Below are positions 43,400 through 53,240 of a stretch of 64,000 nucleotides of DNA, one piece after another. The position numbers were made by a program, and so were the translations under genes. Below the pieces are notes generated by a model. The model was not told the DNA's origin and made no database searches. It was given only the letters and a program-made list of their open reading frames with translations. The DNA is from Trametopsis cervina. Its lineage: Eukaryota; Basidiomycota; Agaricomycetes; Polyporales; Irpicaceae. Position 1 is the first letter of the stretch; every line of letters starts with the position of its first letter. The stretch is from contig MU278348.1 in assembly GCA_022385755.1 (NCBI GenBank), positions 1,865,470-1,929,469 of the forward strand. The letters are read 5' to 3'.

Positions 43400-43804
43400 G
43401 GGACTCGTTATGGACATTACTCACGTCATTTTTGCTCGCAAAATACACTTCATGGTCATACGTCTTTTTCTTTTTTTTTTTCTCCAATTGCAGCTTGCCC
43501 ATGCTTTTATACCACCATCTCTACTACATACATCTAGTGCACATGTCCCAACGTTACACACATCATTGTTACGACTCCTACATACGACAGCCCATTCCTG
43601 ATATCCTTACGCGCATTATCCACCTGTAGCCTTTCAAATAATCAGACACAAATTATCGCTAGGCCGGGCCGGTGACGTCACAGCGAACTGTGCAATTGAT
43701 GTAGCTTTTTGATCTCAAGCGGATGAGGGTCAGACGACGAGGTGCAATGGGTACCTTACATAGGTTGAACACAACTCTGACCACCTACGCGTATTTGGGC
43801 TTCA
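43400..43804. other. intergenic, BCK1 3' end and IQM-like promoter
   Basis: About 400 bases with a T-rich tract at 43457-43482 and a CRE-type palindrome at 43672-43681. Nothing else was seen. Confidence 0.4.
43672..43681. promoter_or_regulatory. CRE/ATF-type palindrome
   Basis: GTGACGTCAC again, 123 bases upstream of the IQM-like start and identical over all 10 bases to the copy at 12551-12560. Likely an ATF/CREB-type bZIP site by motif. Confidence 0.5.
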
Positions 43805-46114
43805 ATGAGTCCCGGGAACATCAAGTCCAAGGTTAAAGAAATTCACGAACATGTATGGACAAGCAGAAGAACCATAACGGACGAAGAGGTTGAGATTCTA
43901 GCCCGAGAGAACGCGGCTACGAAGATACAACGAGCATGGAGGGCCAAACGGAGGGCGTCGTATCTTGGGACAGACTTCCTGTGGACAGACTTGGTTACCC
44001 ATGCGAGGTTCCAGGTGCGCCCGCATTTCATGTCAGAGTGCGTTCAGAGCAGCTGACAAGATTGAAATGGGTATGAAATCCTTGTTCACAGGTAGATAGG
44101 GATGCAGCCGCAAGTGGAAAGAATACAGCCCGAGATCGCTGGCGTAGAGCTATATTCCTGACATTGAGGTTGCAAGACGGGAATACTATGTTGGCGGACG
44201 AGCGTGTGCAGCATGCAGACGCATCCAGGAAATATCTTGAGACGCAGCATTGGCTGGAGATGATTGACGTGTGAGTAGACATGCAACTTTACTACCCGCC
44301 TAGGCTGAAAGCGTTCATTGAGAACAGAAAGCATCGCTATGGGGCAAACTGTGAGTATCCTCTTGAAATGTGCTCTCAGACTTCGCTGACATAAGTGGCG
44401 CAGTGAAAGTGCGTGCTATTTGCGACTGAACTCGTGCAGGGACATGGCATGACGGGGTTGTCTGATAGTACTATCACCGAAGATGGCAGCACGAAGATAC
44501 ACAAGAGAATTTCTTCCAATGGTGCGTTGTCCTTCGTCTATGACACGAATGAATTATTGATGTCTCCTCTGGATGTCAGGCTGGACCAAGGTGCAGGCAA
44601 GGATTTGTCTTTGAAAGAATGTCCGAGGGAACAGCTCGAGAAAGAGGTTAGTAAGCATTTTCTATTAGCTTCCTCCACTCACGTTAATATCTCTCGCAGC
44701 GTATATCGTAGGTTTTGGCGTTACTGTGACGGTTCTGCTTCGCTCAAAACTTTATGCAGATACCTTTCACCAGCCCAACGTAAGGGTCCACTCTGTATAC
44801 CGTGGACGAGACAGTTAACACTTCGAAATATAGGTCTTAACTACCTAGTTCAGATAGACAGCGAAGGTAAGCTTCGCTGGGCCAGGACCGGCGAAGTTGT
44901 GGACACGACACCGGGGTCATGGAAAGATTCAGGAACAGGGAAAGGAGTTGTCCCTGTACATCTCCCTGAAGATCCTACGTTGCAGCACCGAACTAGCTTT
45001 GTCATGCCGGCCCACAGTATGGGGCGCACTGGATCGGACTCGTCTCTAAGTAATAATGGCGAGACTGGGCAGATGCACTATTATTTAGGCCCACGACCCA
45101 CCGGGAGTCGCATCAAGAGCTGGCTATGGAGGAACCTGACACCACGAGGTCTGCTGGAACGATTGCTGCGTAGAACGATCCAGAAAAACACGTGGATATA
45201 TGTCTCCGTAAGCCAGTTACGTTTTGTCTTTCTAGACCTGATTTATCTCATTGTTAGGCTGGATATATCATAGGATAAACACTGTGAGTACACTTTGTGG
45301 GGTTGTCTTCGAACTCCAACGCAAGCTGTCTGACCTACCATGTAGTCAACATTTTTATTGGCATAAAGAGTAAGCACCCTCTGCAATAACTTCTACGCGA
45401 GTCTCTGATTTCGACTATAGCGGCAGGCTTGTTTCAGCATTCGTCCTTTCTTGGAGGGGGCTTGGTAACCTCTGCGGGCCTTATATCCGTGAAAGATGGA
45501 GTTATACACAAGCTATCACCGTTGTCTGGTCACTACCGGTAAGCAAGCCTTCTCATCTAGGGCGATGGAAGGCTGATATCACTACAGGACATCTCTGCAG
45601 GTACATTCACGGATGTGCTTGTTTGAATTTCTGCTGCTAATACTGGATTCCACACAGCACTTTAGGTACTTTCTTGGGGTCCTGGAAGAGCGCGGTGTCG
45701 ACATGCACAAGGTTGAGATCAGCAAAGCGGAGGCTGCATTATGGGGGTATGTGCAAATCTCCGTGTGTGCTTTGTTGCCGTCTCATGGGCTACCATTCTA
45801 GGATTGAGCGAATAAATAACATGAAGAAGAAAAAAGCGAGGGTCACTGCGGACGGCAAGCGCAAGATGAAGAAGACGATGAACAGCGTGCGAGATCATGT
45901 TCACAGGCATAGTGAGGATAACGAGGATAAGGGGAAGGGCAAGGAGAAAGAGAACACAGGAGAGGAGAAAGACAACGACTCTCCGACATTAGGTGTCGCT
46001 GTTGAAGGCTCAAATGACAGGAAGACATCTACAGCCGAGAAGCCCCTTCCCGAAGAGCATACCGATTTTCCAGCAGAGGCTCCTGGCCTTCAGGCCCAGG
46101 ATTCTGTCGGTTGA
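43805..46114 (+). CDS. IQM-like calmodulin-binding IQ-motif protein
   Basis: Many short exons; the first ones are 43805-44014, 44092-44270, 44328-44350, a 5 nt exon 44404-44408, then 44469-44521 and 44580 onward. The IQ motif '[19 protein letters not shown]' lies at residues 38-56. The middle is the domain known from plant IQM proteins: '[20 protein letters not shown]' then '[19 protein letters not shown]', '[20 protein letters not shown]', '[13 protein letters not shown]', '[20 protein letters not shown]' and 'SGHYR', plus '[19 protein letters not shown]'. The C-terminus is charged (Lys/Glu, Asp) and disordered. Binding of calmodulin is expected from the IQ motif; the enzymatic or structural role of the IQM core is unknown. 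A CRE-type site lies upstream. Confidence 0.82.
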
Positions 46115-46302
46115 GCATTCGTTGCAGATACCCATGATAATACCTTGCGCAGGACGATCTCATACCCCAATATATGTACCAGTATCTTATGTAACCAGGG
46201 ATAATCTTACAACGGACATTTGTGCTTTCAATCTTGATATTGCTATATAAGCCGGCGAACACTCTGTGTATGTAGCTCGGCTGTCCGAGCTGAACGTCTT
46301 CA

Positions 46303-47070
46303 TCACGCTCGACTCCATTTACTCTCTATACTTGAAACACCAACAGGTAGAGCGGCCTGAAATGTAATGTCATTACCTTGTGTATACACGACAAAGTGTT
46401 CCACATACCTTCTCGTCATAATCAACCCATTCGCCTTCGTCAAGGTCGACCTCAGGAAATACAGTACCTGATTCTAGACCTACACATCTCCACGTCCCCT
46501 GGTCATAATGTCAGTCACAAGCCTCATCAAGAGCGGCAGACAACGCACCCTTGGCTCAAACCCGACGAACTCAAGACCACGGCATTCGATAGTCAGGAAC
46601 GGGGCAAATTGACCATTGGCATCCGCAGAATACGGGAGCGTTGGCGACTTGTCCTCGAACTTTGCGGAGTGTTCTCTTTTGCAGTTTCCACAGCGCCACA
46701 CAAAGTTGGCCTTGCTCCCCTTGCTACCAGAAACTTCACGTTCATCCTGGGAATCGACACATTAGATCGAGACAAACGGGGTTCGATGGGATTAACACAC
46801 GCACGACGCGGTTAATCCCTACAAATTTGGGATGAACTTCGTGACAACTATTGCATTTCACCTGAGCGGATAATGTGGTCAGCCATGAGATCAGATAGCT
46901 CAATACAGAGGCATTGTATGGGACAGACCTGGAAGAAGTACTCAAAGCCCTCTGAAGCGGGAGCGAGATCGGTCACGTTCTCAAGCTCTGCTTTGATTGA
47001 AAGGAGAAGACGCTTTTCGTGCAGCGTGAACGGCTGTGAGCACGCTTGCCGATGAACGACTCACGACCAT
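46303..47070 (-). CDS. CZIB: CXXC zinc-binding protein, DUF866 family (CZIB)
   Basis: Small eukaryotic zinc protein (human C1orf123 family) of unclear role. The first coding exon is only Met-Val (47065-47070); splicing gives 'VRLLLSIKAELENVTDLAP'. Then come the first CXXC pair in 'VKCNSCHEVHPKFVGINRV', the second in 'VWRCGNCKREHSAKFE', 'GQFAPFLTIECRGLEFVGF', 'GTWRCVGLESGTVFPEVDL' and 'EGEWVDYDEK', ending 'VGVSSIESKWSRA'. All four zinc Cys are kept. About six exons. The gene starts 161 bases from the divergent mS35 gene, so the two share a short promoter region. Confidence 0.92.
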
Positions 47071-47231
47071 GCTTTGCGATATTGAATGAACGAGGTCGCG
47101 TCAAGGTTTGCGGCAAGGATTACTGAGTGATCGACTGGATCGGCGAAGCGTTTCTGCAAAGCGGGTTCGCTGAGAAGCGCTCATATTACTCTAATTCTTG
47201 ACCGTCAACGTCCTCCGAGGGAACTCTCGCA

Positions 47232-48096
47232 ATGGCCGCTCTCTTGAGAAGCCAGCGGGCGACGTTACGTCTAGCCACGCAAGCCAGGTCATTCTCTGTG
47301 TCTGCCTCTGCGTTGGCGCGAACCACGACGAGACAGGCCTTGCCGGAGGTTACTATGGACGACCTCAACCCCCCGGATCGACAGGAGGACTCTTCGTCTT
47401 ACGGACACCTCATATTACAGCAGCAGCGTCAGTTGCTCTACTATATGCGACTGATTGAACATGAAGTCCCGCAGTTAGTTGGTGAGCCTCAAGTGGTGCT
47501 CCTCATTCGAGCTGTTCTGAAATGTTCTCGTGGTTTGGCAGCGTATCGAAAGCCATTCGTGCCGCCTGCTCCGTCACACGCACTGGTCGTGCGCTCAATA
47601 TCATACGGTGGCGAGGAACACCCAGCATTGCGCAAGCGAGCAGTAGTGGTGCCTGTTTCGCGGCTACCCTTGAAGAGCGACGCAGCTCGTCACAAATTCA
47701 AGCTATTGGCGGGTGTGCGATGGACACCGGACCCCCCGAAAGATTCCGGCGTCGGAGTAGACGAGAAGAGTGGGCAGCATGGCTTCGTCAAAATCTCTTG
47801 TGAGGACTTCCCCCTACCAGCACAAAACCTTAAGTGGATCAGCGACACGCTTGACCGTCTTATTGCGGAGTCGAATGTGAGTACTTCCAGTTCTCCGCAT
47901 GCTTGCGGTTCCTCATAATATGTACTAGACTGGGAAAGACAAGTTTGCGGATTTGCCACTCGATACCCGACATCTCGAGTCGAAAGGTCGGAAACCCAAA
48001 GGCCATGGGAAGTCGCGACCGTCTCTGAAGGACTTCCCGAAAGAGTGGCTCCCCGTACAACCTGTTACGTCTCAACCATCTACTAGCAGTCAATAG
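47232..48096 (+). CDS. MRPS35: mitochondrial small ribosomal subunit protein mS35
   Basis: Three exons (47232-47481, 47542-47876, 47929-48096) give 250 aa. The N-terminus ('LLRSQRATLRLATQARSFSV') is a mitochondrial presequence. The core of the mS35 family follows: 'LLYYMRLIEHEVPQLVAYRK' across the first splice, 'FVPPAP', 'VVRSISYGGEEHPALRKRAV', 'HKFKLLAGVRWTP' and 'GFVKISCEDFPLPAQNLKW'. The basic tail is typical of ribosomal proteins. The first intron happens to keep the frame open, so reading through it would add a false 20-residue insert. It is divergent from CZIB. Confidence 0.92.
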
Positions 48097-48313
48097 AATA
48101 TGACTTCTTAATGCTCTACACTATCCTACAATCAATATTGTCGATGACTCTTCGCATTACAATCATGTGACTGCTGAATGTGCTTCGCTGTTCGGGAATG
48201 TCTTTCCTCACTAGCGCAGGCGAGATGACTGTACAGGGCGGCACGGAGTACTCTGACTAGTTAAAGTGAGATAGTATCGATCTGACCTGTTACACAGGAC
48301 CCAACACTCTAAC

Positions 48314-49513
48314 ATGTCGTCTACTGGCAGCGACACAATCCGAGCATCCGTCGTGCAAACGTGCACAGCCGCATACTCGCTTTCTGACACCTTAGCTAAA
48401 CTCGAACACTATGCACAGATTGCAAAGGAAGCAGGCTCCCAGTTGGCTGTATTTCCTGAAGCGTTGTAGGTCCAGGTGTACTTGTTTCCCGTCTCATACG
48501 TCAATTACTTACGCTCGCTCTGCCTTATAGTATTGGGGGTTACCCAAAGTTTAGCACATTTGGTGCAACAGTAGGCAACCGGACGCCTGAAGGCAGAGAT
48601 GAATTTGTGCGCTACTGGGATGCTGCCATCGAAGTCCCAAACTCGAATGCCATTGCGCGTATAGCCTCCATAAGCCGTGCCAAGGGGATTTTCCTTGTCG
48701 TTGGTGTCATTGAAAAGGACATCGGTACTCTGTACTGCACTGTCGTCTTCATCGACCCCGTCGATGGCTATCTTACCAAGCATCGGAAGTTGGTTCCCAC
48801 AGGCGTGGAAAGACTTGTCTGGGGACAAGGAGACGGTACAACTCTCCCTGTTCCTGAAGTCGCCTTTGCCTCTACTGAGGGCGGGGGGCTTGTCACCGCG
48901 AAGATCTCCGCGACAATATGCTGGTGAGTGTTCTAGTAAAAGCAGAAGTCAAAACGGTTGTTGAGCCATTATTCACAGGGAGAATTACATGCCATTGCGT
49001 TCGTGTTTACGGTTTTGTTAATGACATGCAAAGATTTACTCACCTGGTATAGTCAGAACCTATTACTATTCGAAGGGCACTCAAATCTATTGCGCGCCAA
49101 CTGTCGACGCACGGCCGGAATGGCAACACACCATGGCCCACATCGCACTTGAAGGAAGATGCTTCGTACTGGCCGCTTGCCAATTCGCTCACGAACGGGA
49201 TTATCCAGCCGACCACGCCGTCGCTGATGTGGCCAATCGAAACGAACAGAATGTCGTGATTGCGGGGGGGAGCGTGATAATTGACCCCCTCGGAAAAGTG
49301 CTGGCTGGCCCTTTATTGAACGAAGAAGGCGTGTTGACGGCCGACCTCAATATGAAAGATATTGTAAGAGGGAAGTATGATCTCGACGTAGTTGGCCATT
49401 ACTCCAGACCAGATGGTAAGCAGGGTTCCACTCATTCTGAACGTCTTCGTCTAATGAATGGGCGGTCACGACCAGTATTCGCATTCGACTTGATACCCCC
49501 AAGAGCTCTGTAA
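48314..49513 (+). CDS. nitrilase (carbon-nitrogen hydrolase)
   Basis: Hydrolyses organic nitriles to acids (or amides) through a Cys thioimidate. About five exons from the ATG at 48314. The catalytic triad is complete: Glu in 'LAVFPEAF', Lys in 'YLTKHRKLVPTGVERLVWGQ' and Cys in 'SATICWENYMPL', the last joined over an intron. Later motifs 'TQIYCAPTVDARPEWQHTM' and 'GKYDLDVVGHYSRPD' are those of true nitrilases of the plant/fungal type, and the spliced end is 'VFAFDLIPPRAL'. A cyanide hydratase is a related alternative, but the loops look nitrilase-like. It lies on the same strand after mS35. Confidence 0.9.
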
Positions 49514-49815
49514 CAAAGTCTTGTACTTGTGCAATGATCATGTATCAGCAATAACATACAGTACGTCGTGTTGACAACGCCGCTCTCGAACGGACGAATG
49601 TCAAAGGGCGCTTTGTGCGTCAAAGAGGGTAGTGGCCATGGCCAAGTTATGCGTGCCTTGCTCAGAAATCATCACTATTGGCCTGCGTATGAAAGAATCC
49701 TGGCACTCCACCGATACTGATATAAACATGTCGTAGATGCAGCAGTGAGGATTGTCTCAGCCTTTTCTGAACTCCTCCAAACCGACCCACTCCTTCTCAC
49801 TTCCTCGTTTCTCTT
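49514..49815. other. intergenic with TATA-like element
   Basis: About 300 bases. TATAAA at 49721-49726 lies 95 bases upstream of the next ATG and is the clearest core promoter in this part. Confidence 0.4.
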
Positions 49816-50400
49816 ATGTCTCCTCGTTATACACCCTCGATGGTCGTAGCGGAACCCACAGCCGGCCTGATGGATCGCTGCCTCTCCCGCAGGAAAATAA
49901 GCATGCTAGAGCGGCCAAACAATTTAGATCAACCTAGCTACAAGCAGAATGGTCAACCGCACAACAATGACGCTCACTATCAACAAGCTCAAGCACGCAC
50001 CGTCTATGATCTGGATACGAATGCATCACACGACACAGAGTCGCAATTCGTCATCCGCCTTACTGAAAGAGGAACCTACCTGATGCGGAGGGTTCGGGAG
50101 GGTCACACTCGGAGCGCGTACGAGGAGGCCGCTATGCACGGGCTGGATCTGAAGGGAACCCAAACATTCGTGGGATGGACGCAAGAGTCAGATAGCCGAC
50201 CGTATGTGACTGCGGCATGCGCCTGTGGATGTGGTCAATATGTCACATCGGTGTACGGTGGCAGCTCGACTGCGGCCTTGACTTGGTCTTCGGCATCGTC
50301 CGATTGCGACTCGCTGTACGAGGTCGAACTCAGTGAGACGGAGCTGGAGGTGATGTTCCATGAGCTGATTGACGTAGAAAAGTGCGCGACGTCTCCGTAA
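49816..50400 (+). CDS. uncharacterised single-exon protein with Cys cluster
   Basis: I do not recognise this gene. A single exon of 194 aa without introns, which is unusual here. A basic, disordered N-terminal 60 residues leads to 'FVIRLTERGTYLMRRVREGH' and a Cys cluster 'ACACGCGQYV' (Cys-x-Cys-x-Cys spacing) at about residue 135. An acidic helix 'VELSETELEVMFHELIDVEK' closes it. No signal peptide or TM. The regular codon pattern, a TATA box and absence of stops support a real gene. The Cys group could bind metal, but nothing proves it. It may be a lineage-specific gene. Confidence 0.6.
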   Translation: MSPRYTPSMVVAEPTAGLMDRCLSRRKISMLERPNNLDQPSYKQNGQPHNNDAHYQQAQARTVYDLDTNASHDTESQFVIRLTERGTYLMRRVREGHTRSAYEEAAMHGLDLKGTQTFVGWTQESDSRPYVTAACACGCGQYVTSVYGGSSTAALTWSSASSDCDSLYEVELSETELEVMFHELIDVEKCATSP

Positions 50401-51112
50401 GTCTTGCTGCCGAACTAGTCCGTTTAATATATGCTCACCAAGTGATTATAGATGGTAGCCCTGGTGAACAGGCTTCACCCAGAGCGCGATGGACCTGCGG
50501 ATCGGTCGAAACGGACTTGTTTTGTGTGTTTTAAAACCATTGTGCATACGGTACTCTACATTTCGCTTTGTATCAACTAGAGGGATGTGTTTTTAGATAA
50601 CGGGGTTCCATATAATACCATAGAAAGTGCACTGGAACTCACTCGTTCCCCGTTTCCACCGTTTCCAGATGGAACGGAGGAAGTTGAACTCGTGCTTCGT
50701 GTTTACACGCGTACGAATGGGGCTCGTTCATATCTGAAGAGAATATAGTGCCCGGGGGTTAAGACCGGACCACGCACATTGTGCTGGGAGCAATTGCTCG
50801 ACGACTACCTAGACGTCGATGTCGTCGCGAGCTCCCTCTCCTTCAACGCAGCGAAGAATTTCCTGGGTATGATACTTAATGTCTGGATTATCGAGACAAA
50901 CGAGAGAGTAATAGAGCATGGATTTCAGAATCATCTGCTGTTGCCTCACCCAAGTTTGCCAAGCAGGCGCAAACAAGGCGAACGCCCTCTCTCTCAGTCT
51001 CTCAACCTCATCCCACCTCTTGTCCTGCCCGACGACGTAAAAGTAGGGCTCCTCCTTTTTCCTGGTCCTTTTTGTTCTTTGTCAAACCTCTTAGTTGTCT
51101 CTTCGCGCGCAG
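50401..51112. other. intergenic, septin promoter/leader
   Basis: About 710 bases. Pyrimidine-rich leader sequence precedes the septin ATG from about 51030. No supported gene. Confidence 0.4.
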
Positions 51113-52839
51113 ATGACGGACTCGTACGTTTCCTCCGTCAATGGCGACACCCTTACAGCCAACGGGACAAGCAAGTTGAACGGGTCTAGCCCTTCCCTCA
51201 CGCAGCATGGCACCGAGCCCGCTATTTCTTCAATCATCCGCAAAAAGCTCATGGGGTACGTTGGCTTTGCCAACCTCCCCAACCAGGTGCACAGGAAGAG
51301 CGTGAGGAAGGGCTTCCAGTTCACCGCTATGGTTGTCGGTACGCGCCCGTTGTCACCCATTTTGTTGCATCACAGCCGCTAACTCGTCCTTCGCGCACTC
51401 TAGGCGAGTCCGGCCTTGGAAAATCCACGCTCATTAACACTCTTTTCAACACTCGCCTTTACCCTCCCAAGGAGCCTCTGCCTCCCAGCGCAGAGCGCCC
51501 GCAGACCGTCGCTATCGAGAGTATAAGCGCTGGTGAGTGCCAAGGGGTTTTCATGTGACGCGTCTTTTAACGAGTTGGATACTCTAGACATTGAGGAAAA
51601 CGGTGTTCGTCTTCGTCTGACCGTTGTCGATACTCCAGGGTTCGGCGACTTTGTCAACAATGAAGATAGGTGTGTCAGATTGTGCACGTGGCTGGCTACC
51701 GCTCCTGAACCACTCTTTACAGCTGGAAGCCCATCGTTGATAACATCGAATCGCGTTTTGATTCGTATCTGGAGCAGGAAAACCGTGTGAACAGGCTTAA
51801 GATAGCGGACAACAGAGTCCACGCCTGCCTTTACTTCATTCAACCGACAGGTCACTCGTACGTGTCACAATAGTCTCGGCTCATAGGACTGTGCTCATTG
51901 TCTGGCCAGGCTGAAACCTATCGATGTTGAGTTCATGCGTCAGCTGCACTCCAAGGTCAACTTGATTCCCGTCATCGCCAAATCCGATACCCTTACGGAC
52001 GAGGAGGTGGCCGAGTTCAAGGCCCGCGTAAGTCAAACATGTGTGCTGTGTGTTACGCATGTTACTGAGAGTATCGATAGATTCTCGCCGACATTGCCCA
52101 CCATAACATTCACATTTTCCAAGCACCTACATATGAAAATGAGGATGAGGAAGCTCTGGCGGAGGCAGAAGAAATCGCTGGCAAGATCCCCTTCGCCGTC
52201 GTTGGTTCTGACCGCCTTGTCAAGACTGCTGACGGCCGTGAAGTCCGTGGTCGTGCTTATCCCTGGGGTGTCGTCGAGGTCGACAACGAAGACCACTGCG
52301 ACTTCGTGAAACTTCGCCAGATGCTTGTCCGTACTTACATGGAGGAGCTGCGTGAGTACACAAACGATGTGCTGTACGAGAATTGGCGTACGGAGAAGCT
52401 GGTCAGCATGGGCGTTGTTCAAGACCAGAGCGTATTCAAGGAAATCAAGTGAGTACCATGCTCTTATGCTCTCTTCGTCTATCTAATAGCTGCGTGACCA
52501 GCCCTGCGAGCCGCCTGCAAGAGGAACGTGTCATGCACGAGGCTAAACTTGCCAAGATGGAAGCCGAGATGAAGATGGTGTTCCAGCAGAAGGTGCAAGA
52601 GAAGGAAGCCAAGCTCAAGCAGTCCGAGGAAGAGCTCTACGCGAGGCATCGAGAGATGAAAGAGGCTCTCGAGAAGCAGCGCGTTGACCTTGAGGATAAG
52701 AAGAGGCGCATTGAGAGTGGTCGTCCGTTGACACCCGATAGGCCCAACGTGAGTTATTCTAAACATCTTCGTGGGACCTTCATGTTCAACGGCTTCATAA
52801 ATCTAGCAAACGAAGAAGAAGGGTTTCCTTCGTACTTGA
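51113..52839 (+). CDS. CDC3: septin, CDC3/Spn1 type
   Basis: GTP-binding filament protein of the septin ring, acting at septa and hyphal branches. About eight exons, roughly 430 aa. '[20 protein letters not shown]' marks the Cdc3/Spn1 group. The polybasic membrane-binding region is 'HRKSVRKGF'. GTPase motifs are G1 'GESGLGKST', G3 'DTPGFGD' and G4 'AKSD'. The septin unique element is seen around '[12 protein letters not shown]'. The C-terminal coiled coil ('[20 protein letters not shown]') is typical. The last exon is only 33 nt (52807-52839) and adds Gln-Thr and 'KKKGFLR'. The start ATG at 51113 is in frame with the conserved core. Confidence 0.92.
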
Positions 52840-53240
52840 TCTGTCTCTCCCCTTTCTTGGTCCCTTCTCCTTTCTTTTCTCGCGTAATGACCCTATGGTA
52901 TTCATTTTGGCTGGTCTCGGTGCTCTCGCCACTTCGTAACTTGCTACCGTAAACTTCGCAACGACAGAGGTCGCGTTTTGTTTAATTTCTCCTGAACACT
53001 TACCCACGCTCCTTACCACGGATACCGGATTATTTCCTCCTTACCTCAATATTACGCTTTCTTGCGATAGTTGCAGTACGTTGCGAAAGGCTGTTATGTT
53101 TATGTTGGCACGAATTTCGATACAAATACCCAGTAGCTTGTCAACATCTACAAACAGAAGTGATGAAGATGTGCTATCAGCGCCTATGACGCCCATCCTG
53201 CTCTCATCCTTTGCTTTCCAAAAAACACGAAACTCTCAAG
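52840..53240. other. intergenic, septin 3' end and MTR10 promoter
   Basis: About 400 bases, T-rich near 52840-52880 (3' UTR). Nothing else was seen. Confidence 0.35.

Noticed and set aside
43457..43482. T-rich tract as a terminator
   Set aside because: Nuclear Pol II genes do not end at T-runs, and no Pol III gene is nearby; it is likely BCK1 3' UTR sequence.
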